Shown here: positions 43,490-50,959 of the stretch, piece by piece
Layout: every line of letters begins with the position of its first letter
Position numbering within the stretch: the stretch's first letter is position 1
Assembly: GCA_963819845.1 (NCBI GenBank)
Contig: CAWFXQ010000013.1
Location: 248,001-312,000 of the forward strand
Source of the DNA: DATAGF01 sp963819845
Lineage (GTDB): Bacteria > Actinomycetota > Thermoleophilia > Miltoncostaeales > Miltoncostaeaceae
Direction of reading: 5' to 3'
DNA: 64,000 nt
Translations under genes and position numbers: made by a program
Notes under the pieces: generated by a model
What the model saw: only the letters and a program-made list of their open reading frames with translations
Database searches by the model: none
What the model was told of the DNA's origin: nothing

Positions 43490-44911
43490 GTGACCACACC
43501 CGCCACCGCAGAGTTCCCGACCCAGCCGATGCCGACGGCGTCCGAGGCGCTCGGTTCGGCGTCGTCGCGGTGGCGCGCGGGCCTGCTGGCGCTGGCCGTG
43601 GCGGTGGCCTTCGCCGACTCGTCGATCGTGGTCCTGGCGCTGCCCGAGCTGCTCGGCGCCTTCGAGACCTCGATCGAGCCCGTGTCGTGGGTGGTGACCT
43701 CCTACAACGTGGCCGTCGCCGTCGTGGCCCTCGCCCTGATCCCGTTCGTGGGGCGGCTGAACGCGGCGCGGCTGACCCGCTGGGGGCTCGTGCTCTTCTG
43801 CGCCGCCTGCGTGGGCTGCGCGGTTGCGGGTGGGCTGGGCGTCCTCGTGGGCGCCCGGACGCTGCAGGGCGTCGGGGCGGCGCTGCTGCTCGCGGGCTCG
43901 GTGCCGCTGCTCGGGGCGCTCTGCGGCTCGGCGGCGCGCGGGGCGCTGCTCTGGGGCGGGGCCGGGGTGATCGGCGCGGCGGTGGGGCCGGCCCTGGGCG
44001 GCGTGCTGACCCAGGCCTTCGACTGGCGGGCGATCTTCATCGCCCAGGTGCCGGTGGCCGCCGCGGCGGTCGCCGCCACCGTGGGCGCGCCGTCGCTCTC
44101 GCGCGAGGCGGCGTCCCCCGTCGCCGACGGGGCACGGCGGGCGCGCCTGATCTCGGGCGCGGCTCTCGCGCTGATCTCCGCCGCGCTCGTCGGGGCCCTG
44201 TTCCTGGCCGTGGTGCTGATGATCGACGGCTGGGGCCACCCCCCGCTGCTGGCCGCCGCGGTGGTGAGCGCCCTGCCGCTCGGGACGCTCGTGGCCGGCC
44301 CCGTGGCGCGCCGGAGCGCGCCGGTGGTCGCCGTGGGCGGGGGAGTCCTCCTCGTCGCGGGCAGCCTGATGGTGATGGCCCTGCTTCCCGAGCCGAGCCT
44401 CGCCATGCTCGGCGTGGCCCTCGCCCTCTGCGGCCTGGGGCTCGGGCTGAGCCTGCCGGCGCTCACCGACGCCTCGCTGCGCGGGCCCAGCCTGTCGGCG
44501 TCCGGCACCTGGTCGGTGGGCATCCGCCACGCCGGCCTCGTGCTCGGCCTGGTGCTGCTGACGCCGCTGCTCGCGGCCGACCTGGCCGACGTGGAGGACC
44601 GCGCGCGGCTGGCCGGCGCCGCCGCCCTGATCGAGGCGCCCCTCTCCATCCAGGACAAGGTCGTCGTCGGCGTCGAGCTGGAGAGGGCCATCGACGAGGC
44701 GCCGCGGGGCGAGGTGCCCGACCTCAGCGCGGCGATCGCCGCGGGCGGCGACCCCGACTCGCCCGGCCGCCAGGAGCTCGGCCGTGACCTCGAGCGGGTG
44801 ATCTCGGACGCCATCACGCGCGGCTTCCGCGGGGCCTTCGTGCTCTGCGCGATCCTGGCCGCCCTCGCCCTGGTCCCGGTCGCCCTGCTGCGGCGGGGGG
44901 CGCTGCGATGA
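43490..44911 (+). CDS. MFS transporter, DHA2/EmrB-like
   Basis: 473 aa. The first helix carries AFADSSIVVLALPELLGAFE and the next loop PVSWVVTSYNVAVAVVALAL, the DHA2 pattern. LQGVGAALLLAGSVPLLGAL and GGAGVIGAAVGPALGGVLTQ match motif C of drug:H+ antiporters. About 13 helices are visible. An unusual hydrophilic segment (residues about 370-445, EDRARLAGAAALIEAPLSIQ) precedes the last helix. Drug export is a family-level guess. Confidence 0.85.
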   Translation: MTTPATAEFPTQPMPTASEALGSASSRWRAGLLALAVAVAFADSSIVVLALPELLGAFETSIEPVSWVVTSYNVAVAVVALALIPFVGRLNAARLTRWGLVLFCAACVGCAVAGGLGVLVGARTLQGVGAALLLAGSVPLLGALCGSAARGALLWGGAGVIGAAVGPALGGVLTQAFDWRAIFIAQVPVAAAAVAATVGAPSLSREAASPVADGARRARLISGAALALISAALVGALFLAVVLMIDGWGHPPLLAAAVVSALPLGTLVAGPVARRSAPVVAVGGGVLLVAGSLMVMALLPEPSLAMLGVALALCGLGLGLSLPALTDASLRGPSLSASGTWSVGIRHAGLVLGLVLLTPLLAADLADVEDRARLAGAAALIEAPLSIQDKVVVGVELERAIDEAPRGEVPDLSAAIAAGGDPDSPGRQELGRDLERVISDAITRGFRGAFVLCAILAALALVPVALLRRGALR

Positions 44912-45360
44912 CCCTGCGGCGCGCCGGCCACCTGGCCATCGCCGCGGCGCTGGCGGCCGTGGCGATCCTGATCGTGGTGGAGATCCAGCGCGGCGCCTTC
45001 GCCGAGGGGGCGTTGGGCGTGCCCGACCCCTGCGCGCGCTCCGTCAACGTGGAGACCGACGGCCTGGACGGCGCGGCCCAGCGGATCGGCCTGCGCGCGA
45101 TCGATCTGGCCGCCTGCGAGCTCGGCACGACGCGGGAGCAACTCCTGATCTCCACCGCGACCTCCCTCGAGGATTCGCGCGACTTCGCCCCCGGCACCGA
45201 GGACGCCATCCGCCGCGGCCTGGACCGCGCGATCGACGAGGAGGAGGACGCCGGGCGCCTGAACACCGTCGCGGCCTTCCTCCTGTCGCAGGCGGCCGAG
45301 CGCGCCCCGGTGGAGTGGGTCATCCGGGCGGTGGAGGAGATCGGCCCGATCGTGGGCTGA
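44908..45360 (+). CDS. Membrane-anchored hypothetical protein coupled to the MFS gene
   Basis: 150 aa. It has one N-terminal helix (HLAIAAALAAVAILIVVEIQ) and then an extracytoplasmic part with two Cys (VPDPCARSVNVETDGL; AIDLAACELGTTREQLLIST). No known domain. ATG 44908 overlaps the transporter stop (ATGA), so the two are co-translated and may act together. Confidence 0.7.
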   Translation: MTLRRAGHLAIAAALAAVAILIVVEIQRGAFAEGALGVPDPCARSVNVETDGLDGAAQRIGLRAIDLAACELGTTREQLLISTATSLEDSRDFAPGTEDAIRRGLDRAIDEEEDAGRLNTVAAFLLSQAAERAPVEWVIRAVEEIGPIVG

Positions 45361-45413
45361 GGGTCCCCACGCCGCCCTCGGCGCGCCCGACCCGTGGGCG
45401 CCGTCGTCGCGTG

Positions 45414-45450
45414 TTGGCCAATTGGCCGTGCCGTGTTCGGCCAATTGGCC
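45414..45450. repeat. Two TTGGCCAATTGGCC-type palindromes
   Basis: TTGGCCAATTGGCC (45414-45427) and GGCCAATTGGCC (45439-45450) are each preceded by GTGTT (45411, 45433). The second ends 87 nt before ATG 45538, matching the 93-nt distance at 35891-35985. This looks like a shared upstream element of two secreted-protein genes. Confidence 0.7.
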
Positions 45451-45537
45451 GGATCGCCGCGGATCGCCGCTTTCCGGTCCTCGCTCAGCTCATCCTGGTC
45501 CCACCGCGCATCCTGGGTTACCCTCGCCACCTCGGTC

Positions 45538-46332
45538 ATGCGTCGTCTGAGCGCAGCAGCAGTCCTGGCACTGGCCGCCGCGGCGGTGTGGCTGTCCGGT
45601 ACCGCCGAGTCGGCGCTCACGCCGCGCAACTCCATCCTCGCCCCTCTGCCCGTCAGCGATTCGATCAGCATCGAGGGCGTCGGTTGCGGCGTGCCGGCCT
45701 CGGCGACCGTGACGCTGCCGGCGGGGGTGTCCGACGTCCGGCCCCGGCGGCCGGCGGTCGGCGCCAGGAGCGGTGACGCGGCGCTCACCGGCGTGTCCGT
45801 GCAGGGGACCGCGGTCACCTTCACGGCCGTCGCGGACGGAGAGCGCGTGTGCGACCCCACCGCCAGCGACACCCTGCCGGCGAATCGATCCTGGTCCGCC
45901 GACTTCGAGGTCGAGGTCGGCTTCACGCTGCGCGTCGGCCTCGTGCACTTCAACGTCGAAGGGCCGGGCCGAGAGACCTTCAAGGTGCGCCCACGAGAGG
46001 TTCGAATCCGCCTCTTCGGCGCGGCCCGCGGCCTGCGCTGGACGCAGTTCGGTGGACGGAAGGCCGTGGGTCTCGGCAGCTTCAGGTCGCTGATCCCCTG
46101 CCCGGGCGGCTGCACCGACAACGGAACGCGCCTCAGGGTGGAGCTGACCCGGCCGGGATACTGCCCAGGCCTGAGCCGGCCCGGCCGCGAGGAACCCGCC
46201 GTGTTCTACACCAAGATCGCGTTCGTCCTGAGAGAACAGCTCGGGGTGCTCAGGCCCGGCAGGGAATGGGTCAGCACCAAGCTAAGGAATGTCTGCCCGC
46301 CCGGCGCCGCGCCGCCGATTCTCATCCGCTGA
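45538..46332 (+). CDS. Secreted protein of unknown function
   Basis: 264 aa from ATG 45538. It has a Sec-type signal peptide, MRRLSAAAVLALAAAAVWLS ending near GTAESA. The mature part has several Cys (EGVGCGVPAS, DGERVCDPTA, LIPCPGGCTDNGT, RPGYCPGLSR, LRNVCPPGA), suggesting disulfides, and beta-type sequence. No family recognised. TACCCT lies 14 nt upstream. The TTGGCCAA palindromes lie just beyond. Confidence 0.7.
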   Translation: MRRLSAAAVLALAAAAVWLSGTAESALTPRNSILAPLPVSDSISIEGVGCGVPASATVTLPAGVSDVRPRRPAVGARSGDAALTGVSVQGTAVTFTAVADGERVCDPTASDTLPANRSWSADFEVEVGFTLRVGLVHFNVEGPGRETFKVRPREVRIRLFGAARGLRWTQFGGRKAVGLGSFRSLIPCPGGCTDNGTRLRVELTRPGYCPGLSRPGREEPAVFYTKIAFVLREQLGVLRPGREWVSTKLRNVCPPGAAPPILIR

Positions 46333-46506
46333 CGCCAGGCTCACACAGGCGAGCCCCGATGCCGAGGGCCGGACTCGAGGCGGCCTCACCACGATCTTCG
46401 GGTCGCACAGAACGAGCGGGGTCGAGGGGGTAGGCGAAGGCATCCGGCGCCCCTCGGCGCCCACCGGTGCTCGGTGCGTCGCGGTGGGCCATTCGGCGTG
46501 GTGGCG

Positions 46507-47949
46507 ATGGCCAATTGGACATCCCCCGACACGCTCCCGGCGCTCTCTCGCCTCGATCAGGTGCTGATCGTCCCCCCTCGGGGAGCCACCATCGGGCTCG
46601 TGGCGCGATCGCTCTACAAGGGGGAGAGGCTCGGGAACCGGCCGCCGTGCCTGCTGTGCATGGGCGCCGGGGAAGGGGAGCGGGCGGAGCTGCACATGGG
46701 CTACGGCGTCTCGGTCTGGCTCTGCGCGGCCCACCGGAGCGACGAGTTCCAGGGGCGGCGGGCGGGCCGGGACTTCGTGGCCTCGCTCTCCCGGGCCTGG
46801 GCCGGGGCCGGGTGCCTCACGCGGGCGCGGCACCGGGCCCTCGACGCCCACCGGGCCCGGGTGGTGGCCCCGGCCCCGCCGCGGCCGCGCCCCGGGTCCT
46901 ACGCGTGGCCGGCCCTGCGGGCGGAGGCCGAGCGGCGCTTCCGTGCCGGCGAGCCTCCCCGGGGCGTCATCGACGCCCTCAGGGAGCGGGAGCGGGCCGG
47001 GCGGGCGGTTCCGCCCTCGCGCCGCACGATGCGGCGGTGGTTCGCGGAGAGGCGCTGGCCGGGCGGCGGTGGAGGGGCGGACGCCCCCTCAGGGCGGGGC
47101 GGACCCGGCCAGCGCCCGGGGCGCCAGCCCGAAGGCGACCACCCATCCGGCGCCCCCGCCGTCCACGGCGATCTCGGTGAGGCTGGCCGTCGGCACCGCG
47201 ACCAGGCCGGACCGGGGGAGCGAGGCGATCGTCGCGCAGGCCGCCCGGATCGGTCCCCCGTGCGTGACGACCAGGGCCCGCTGCGCGCCCGAGGCCGCGA
47301 GCTCGCGCGCGGCGGCCTCCACCCGGGCGCAGGTGTCGGGGAAGGCCTCGCCGGCGGGTGGCGCGGCCGACCCCTCCAGCCAGGCGGCGTGGGCGGCGGG
47401 CTCCTCGGCCACGACCTCGGAGGCCGGGCGGCCGGTCCAGCGCCCCAGGTCCGCCTCGCGCCAGCGCGCGTCGGGGCGCGCCGCCTCGAGGCCCAGCTGG
47501 GCGGCGGTCTCGAGCGCCCGCCGCAGGTCGGACGTCACCACCGCATCGGGGTCGAGGCGGGCGACCAGCGGCGCCAGCGCCCGGGCCTGCGCGCGGCCGG
47601 CGTCGCTCAGCGGGGGGTCGGCGGTGCCCTGCATCAGCCCCTCCGCGTTCCAGGTCAACTCGCCGTGGCGCAGGAGGATGAGGCGCACCGCGGCAGGTTA
47701 CGGCCTCCGCTACCGCACCTCGATCCTGAGCGACCAGGAGCGCAGCGTGCCGTGTCGCGCGGGGCCAGGTCGCGCACCGACAGGCGCCAGTCGCCGGCGA
47801 TCGGCAGACCGGCCATGGCCCCGAGGCCCGCCGCGCTCGTTCCGTCCCAGGTCCGCACGAGGTCGCGGCGGCCCCCGCCCTGGCGGTCGTGGAGGATCGC
47901 GGCGGCGCCGCCGGGGGCCAGGATCTCCACGCGCAGGTCTCCGATGTAG
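46507..47949 (+). CDS. Hypothetical protein with C-x2-C...C-x2-H motif (3' end unresolved)
   Basis: From ATG 46507 (MANWTSPDTLPALSRLDQVL) the sequence is protein-like to about 47075. It has a possible zinc site (PPCLLCMG ... SVWLCAAH) and a C-terminal helix-turn-helix-like SRRTMRRWFAERRWPG. Beyond that the same frame stays open to 47949 only as the antisense of the phosphatase and protease genes, which is unlikely to be coding. A lost stop or frameshift near 47080 is probable; a one-base shift would end at 47180. Function unknown. Confidence 0.45.
   Translation: MANWTSPDTLPALSRLDQVLIVPPRGATIGLVARSLYKGERLGNRPPCLLCMGAGEGERAELHMGYGVSVWLCAAHRSDEFQGRRAGRDFVASLSRAWAGAGCLTRARHRALDAHRARVVAPAPPRPRPGSYAWPALRAEAERRFRAGEPPRGVIDALRERERAGRAVPPSRRTMRRWFAERRWPGGGGGADAPSGRGGPGQRPGRQPEGDHPSGAPAVHGDLGEAGRRHRDQAGPGERGDRRAGRPDRSPVRDDQGPLRARGRELARGGLHPGAGVGEGLAGGWRGRPLQPGGVGGGLLGHDLGGRAAGPAPQVRLAPARVGARRLEAQLGGGLERPPQVGRHHRIGVEAGDQRRQRPGLRAAGVAQRGVGGALHQPLRVPGQLAVAQEDEAHRGRLRPPLPHLDPERPGAQRAVSRGARSRTDRRQSPAIGRPAMAPRPAALVPSQVRTRSRRPPPWRSWRIAAAPPGARISTRRSPM
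46508..46519. repeat. Third-site TGGCCAATTGGA element
   Basis: A single copy of the CAATTG-centred palindrome overlaps the first codons of the gene at 46507. One end is degenerate. Confidence 0.45.
47089..47688 (-). CDS. Histidine phosphatase family protein
   Basis: 199 aa. The RHG motif is LILLRHGELTWNAEGLMQG, with SDLRRALETA, DLGRWTGR and the second catalytic His in LVVTHGGPIRAA: the phosphoglycerate-mutase/phosphatase fold (CobC/GpmB-like). The substrate is unknown. TAACCT (47700-47695) lies 6 nt before GTG 47688 (leaderless), just after the stop of the protease gene. Confidence 0.87.
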   Translation of the reverse strand: MRLILLRHGELTWNAEGLMQGTADPPLSDAGRAQARALAPLVARLDPDAVVTSDLRRALETAAQLGLEAARPDARWREADLGRWTGRPASEVVAEEPAAHAAWLEGSAAPPAGEAFPDTCARVEAAARELAASGAQRALVVTHGGPIRAACATIASLPRSGLVAVPTASLTEIAVDGGGAGWVVAFGLAPRALAGSAPP

Positions 47950-49955
47950 GGGTGCGCGATGTCCACCGACACGGCGACCAGGCGCGCGACCCCCTGCTCG
48001 GGCACCGCGATGTCGCTGTGCACGGCGGCGGCGGGCGCGTCCGGGATGGCCAGGGCCGGGTCGGCCCGCCGCTCGATCGGCGCGGTCGCCGGCGCGACGT
48101 CGACCTCGATGCTCCAGCGGTTCAGGCGCCCCGTGTCGCGTCGCTCGGTGTCGGTGACGTGCAGGGTCCACGCGCCGGCCACCGCCTCGCCGAGCAGGGC
48201 GGCCAGGGGCGACCCCGGCTCGGCCGAGTCCCAGGTCGCGCGGATGTCGTCCCCGCCGCTGCCCTGGCGGTCGTGGAGCAGCGCGCGCGCCCCCGATGGC
48301 GCCGCCAGCTCCACCCGCAGGTCGCCGATCCAGGTGTGGACGATCTCGGCCGACACCCGCAGGGCCGCCACGGCGCCGGGCGCCGAGAGCGTGATGGCGC
48401 TCACCGCCCCGACCGGGTCGTCGTCGGGGATGAGCAGGTCGGCGTGCGCCTCGCCGGCGGCGGTGCCGCCCGGGGCGGGGGCGCTCCCCGCGCGCAGCCG
48501 CACCGAGGCTCCGGGGGCGCCCACGTCCGAGATCACCAGGCCCGAGCCCGTGCCGTCCCACAGGCGCGAGGAGGGGACGGTGGTGTCGGACAGGATCGCC
48601 CCGGACGCCGCGGCGAAGAGGTCGCCGGCGTCGCCGGTGTTGCGGTTGCCCTCGAGGTCGAGGTGCCCGTCGGCCTGGAGGAGCGCGAGCTGGAAGTGGC
48701 GCTCGCGGGTGCCGTCCTCCCACTCGTTGGAGCCCAGGGTGTCGCAGTGGAAGACGGCGACGCCCGACGACGGCAGCGAGGCGTCGGTGCCGACGCGGGA
48801 GCGGTTCTCGACGATGAAGTACTCGTTGATGCGGCCGGTGGGGGAGAACCGGTGCACCCGCGAGTAGTCGCCCTGGCGCAGCTCGTGCTCGCCCGGGTCG
48901 AGCGGCACCACCTCCTCGGGCCAGCCCACCAGGTCGCGCAGGTAGCCGCTGACGGCCGCCGGCGCCCGGCCCTGGCCGAGGTGGTTTCCCGACCCCATGA
49001 GGCAGTAGACGCCGATGCCGGCGCTCTTCTCGAAGTCGCCGTCCCGCTCGCCGTAGTCGTAGAGGTCGGGGAACCGGCACAGCAGGTGGCCGCTCTCGTG
49101 CGCGAAGGTGCCGATGCTCAGGTCGACCGCGCTCCGGCCCATGCTGGACACCTGGTAGAAGTGGGTGCGGATGCCCCCCGGGTAGGTGATGCGCCGCACC
49201 GAGTTGTGGGGCCACAGCTCGCCCTCGTAGAGCGTGCGCCCGGCGTACATGAGGTTGATCGCGTCGACGATGCCCTCGCCGCGCGAGTCGAAGTCGTGCA
49301 GGTCCACCCCGTGCGCCGAGATGGCGAGGTCGAGGGCCTCCTTCATCAGCGGCGTCGTCTTGTAGTGCTCCAGCGGCCGGCTCAGCTGCACCGGGCCGAC
49401 GACGGTGTTGCGGTAGTCGAGGCGCCCGTCGGACATCGTGAGGTAGTAGTCGCGCACCGAGCCGCGGTTCCCGTTGGCGGAGTAGCCCTCCTGGTTGAGC
49501 AGCGCGTCGACGTCGGCGGGCGTCACGGTGGCCTGCAGGTCGGCGAAGTTCACCAGCACCGTCAGGCCGCGCACGATGCCCTCGCTCACGCGCCGGCCCT
49601 CCAGCAGCCCGTCGTTGACGCCGACCGTGCGCACGTGGTGGGAGGTGGTGGGGGCGTCGCGCGGCCGCAGCTCCCCGTAGCGGCGGCCGAACTTGGCGTT
49701 GCGCACCTCGGGCGACTCGCGCAGATGGGTCGGTATGCCGGGAGGGCAGGGCTTGTCGATGGTGACCCCGGTCGAGACGAAGCGCCCGGCCGCCAGGGCG
49801 GCGTAGCAGTAGCGCCCGAGGTCGGTGTCGAAGACGACGGTGTGGCCCTCGCAGACCTCGTAGCGGGCGTAGAACTCGTCGCCGAACACCCGCAGGCGCA
49901 CCTGCGGCCCGCCGGGTTGGGGGAACGTCAGGGTCTCGCCGAAGATCGCGCTCAC
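47710..49955 (-). CDS. M6-family metalloprotease with two C-terminal P-domains (one-base frameshift)
   Basis: About 748 aa after adding one base. The catalytic zinc motif is IGTFAHESGHLLCRFPDLYD (HExxH-type), with GVYCLMGSGNHLGQGRAPAA following (Met-turn-like). Two repeated proprotein-convertase P-like domains end the protein (HTWIGDLRVELAAPSGARAL; HPYIGDLRVEILAPGGAAAI). The last 15 residues are frameshifted. GTGCCGTGTC near 47751 should be GTGCCGGTGTC to read DTGTLRSWSLRIEVR and stop at 47710. No signal peptide is visible at the N-terminus (MSAIFGETLTFPQPGG), which is odd for this secreted class. Confidence 0.86.
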
Positions 49956-50010
49956 CGGACGAGTATCCGCCTCCGGGGGCCCTCCTGGCGACCCCCGATA
50001 GTGTGCGGGC

Positions 50011-50703
50011 GTGCAGAGCGTGTGCGTCTGCGGGGCCGCGGGGCGGATGGGCCGCTCGGTGGTCGCCGCCGTCGAGGCCGAGGCCGACCTGCGGCTGGCG
50101 GCCGCCGTCGACCCGGCGCTGGCGCCGGGGGAGGGGCGCTACCCGTCGCTGGCGCCGGCCCTCGAGGCCGGGGGCCTGGACGTGCTGGTGGACTTCACCC
50201 AGCCGGCCGTCGTCTTCGGCAACGCCCGCGACGCCCTGCGGGCGGGCGTCCACGCCGTGATCGGGACGACCGGCCTGAGCGAGGACCAGGTCGCCGAGCT
50301 GCGCGCCCTCGCCGAGGGCGGCACAGCGAACATCGTCATCGCCCCGAACTTCGCCGTCGGCGCGGTGCTGATGATGCGCTTCGCCGCCGAGGCCTCGCGG
50401 CACATGGCCCGGGCCGAGATCGTCGAGCTGCACCACGACGGGAAGCTCGACGCCCCCTCCGGCACGGCCCTTCGCACGGCCGGGCTGATGGAGGGCGAGG
50501 TGCCCATCCACTCGGTGCGCCTCCCGGGCCTGGTGGCCCACCAGGAGGTGATCCTGGGCGGGCTGGGCGAGACCCTCACCATCCGCCACGATTCGCTCTC
50601 GCGCGAGAGCTTCATGCCAGGCGTGGTGATGGCGGTGCGGGCGGTGCCGGAGCGGCCTGGGCTGACGATGGGCCTGGAGCCGATCCTGTTCGACGAGGCC
50701 TGA
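50011..50703 (+). CDS. dapB: 4-hydroxy-tetrahydrodipicolinate reductase
   Basis: 230 aa. The NAD(P)H loop is VCGAAGRMGRSVVAAVEAEA, followed by VIGTTGLS and APNFAVGAVLM. The catalytic/substrate motif is ELHHDGKLDAPSGTALRTAG, and SVRLPGLVAHQEVILGG follows. Lysine/diaminopimelate pathway with dapA at 57214. TAGTGT (49999-50004) lies 6 nt before GTG 50011: leaderless. Divergent from the M6 protease gene. Confidence 0.94.
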   Translation: MQSVCVCGAAGRMGRSVVAAVEAEADLRLAAAVDPALAPGEGRYPSLAPALEAGGLDVLVDFTQPAVVFGNARDALRAGVHAVIGTTGLSEDQVAELRALAEGGTANIVIAPNFAVGAVLMMRFAAEASRHMARAEIVELHHDGKLDAPSGTALRTAGLMEGEVPIHSVRLPGLVAHQEVILGGLGETLTIRHDSLSRESFMPGVVMAVRAVPERPGLTMGLEPILFDEA

Positions 50704-50728
50704 CCACGGTTTACGCGGTACGTCGCCG

Positions 50729-50926
50729 ATGACGGCCCCCGCGACGCGGTTGCCGAGCTCCTGCGCCTGTCCGACGAGATCGACTTTCGCCCTCGGGGAC
50801 GCATCGATCCTCCGCGCCGCCCAGGTGGCCGGGTGCGAGCGGCTCCTCAGCGAGGACCTCCACCACGGCGCGCGGTACACGGACGTCGTCGTGGAGAACC
50901 CCTTCCGGAAGATCGTCGTCACGTAG
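50729..50926 (+). pseudogene. Remnant of a PIN-domain (VapC-like) protein
   Basis: The segment GDASILRAAQVAGCERLLSE followed by DLHHGARYTDVVVENPF is the C-terminal part of a PIN-domain toxin: the LRAA...GC..LLSEDL..G......V.NPF pattern. The N-terminal half with the first catalytic Asp is missing. Upstream bases read RYVADDGPRDAVAELLRLSD in a different frame. No antitoxin gene is seen. A decayed toxin-antitoxin locus is inferred. 33 nt before pyc. Confidence 0.6.
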
Positions 50927-50959
50927 GGCGCGACACGGGGCCGCGGCTATGCTCGCGCG

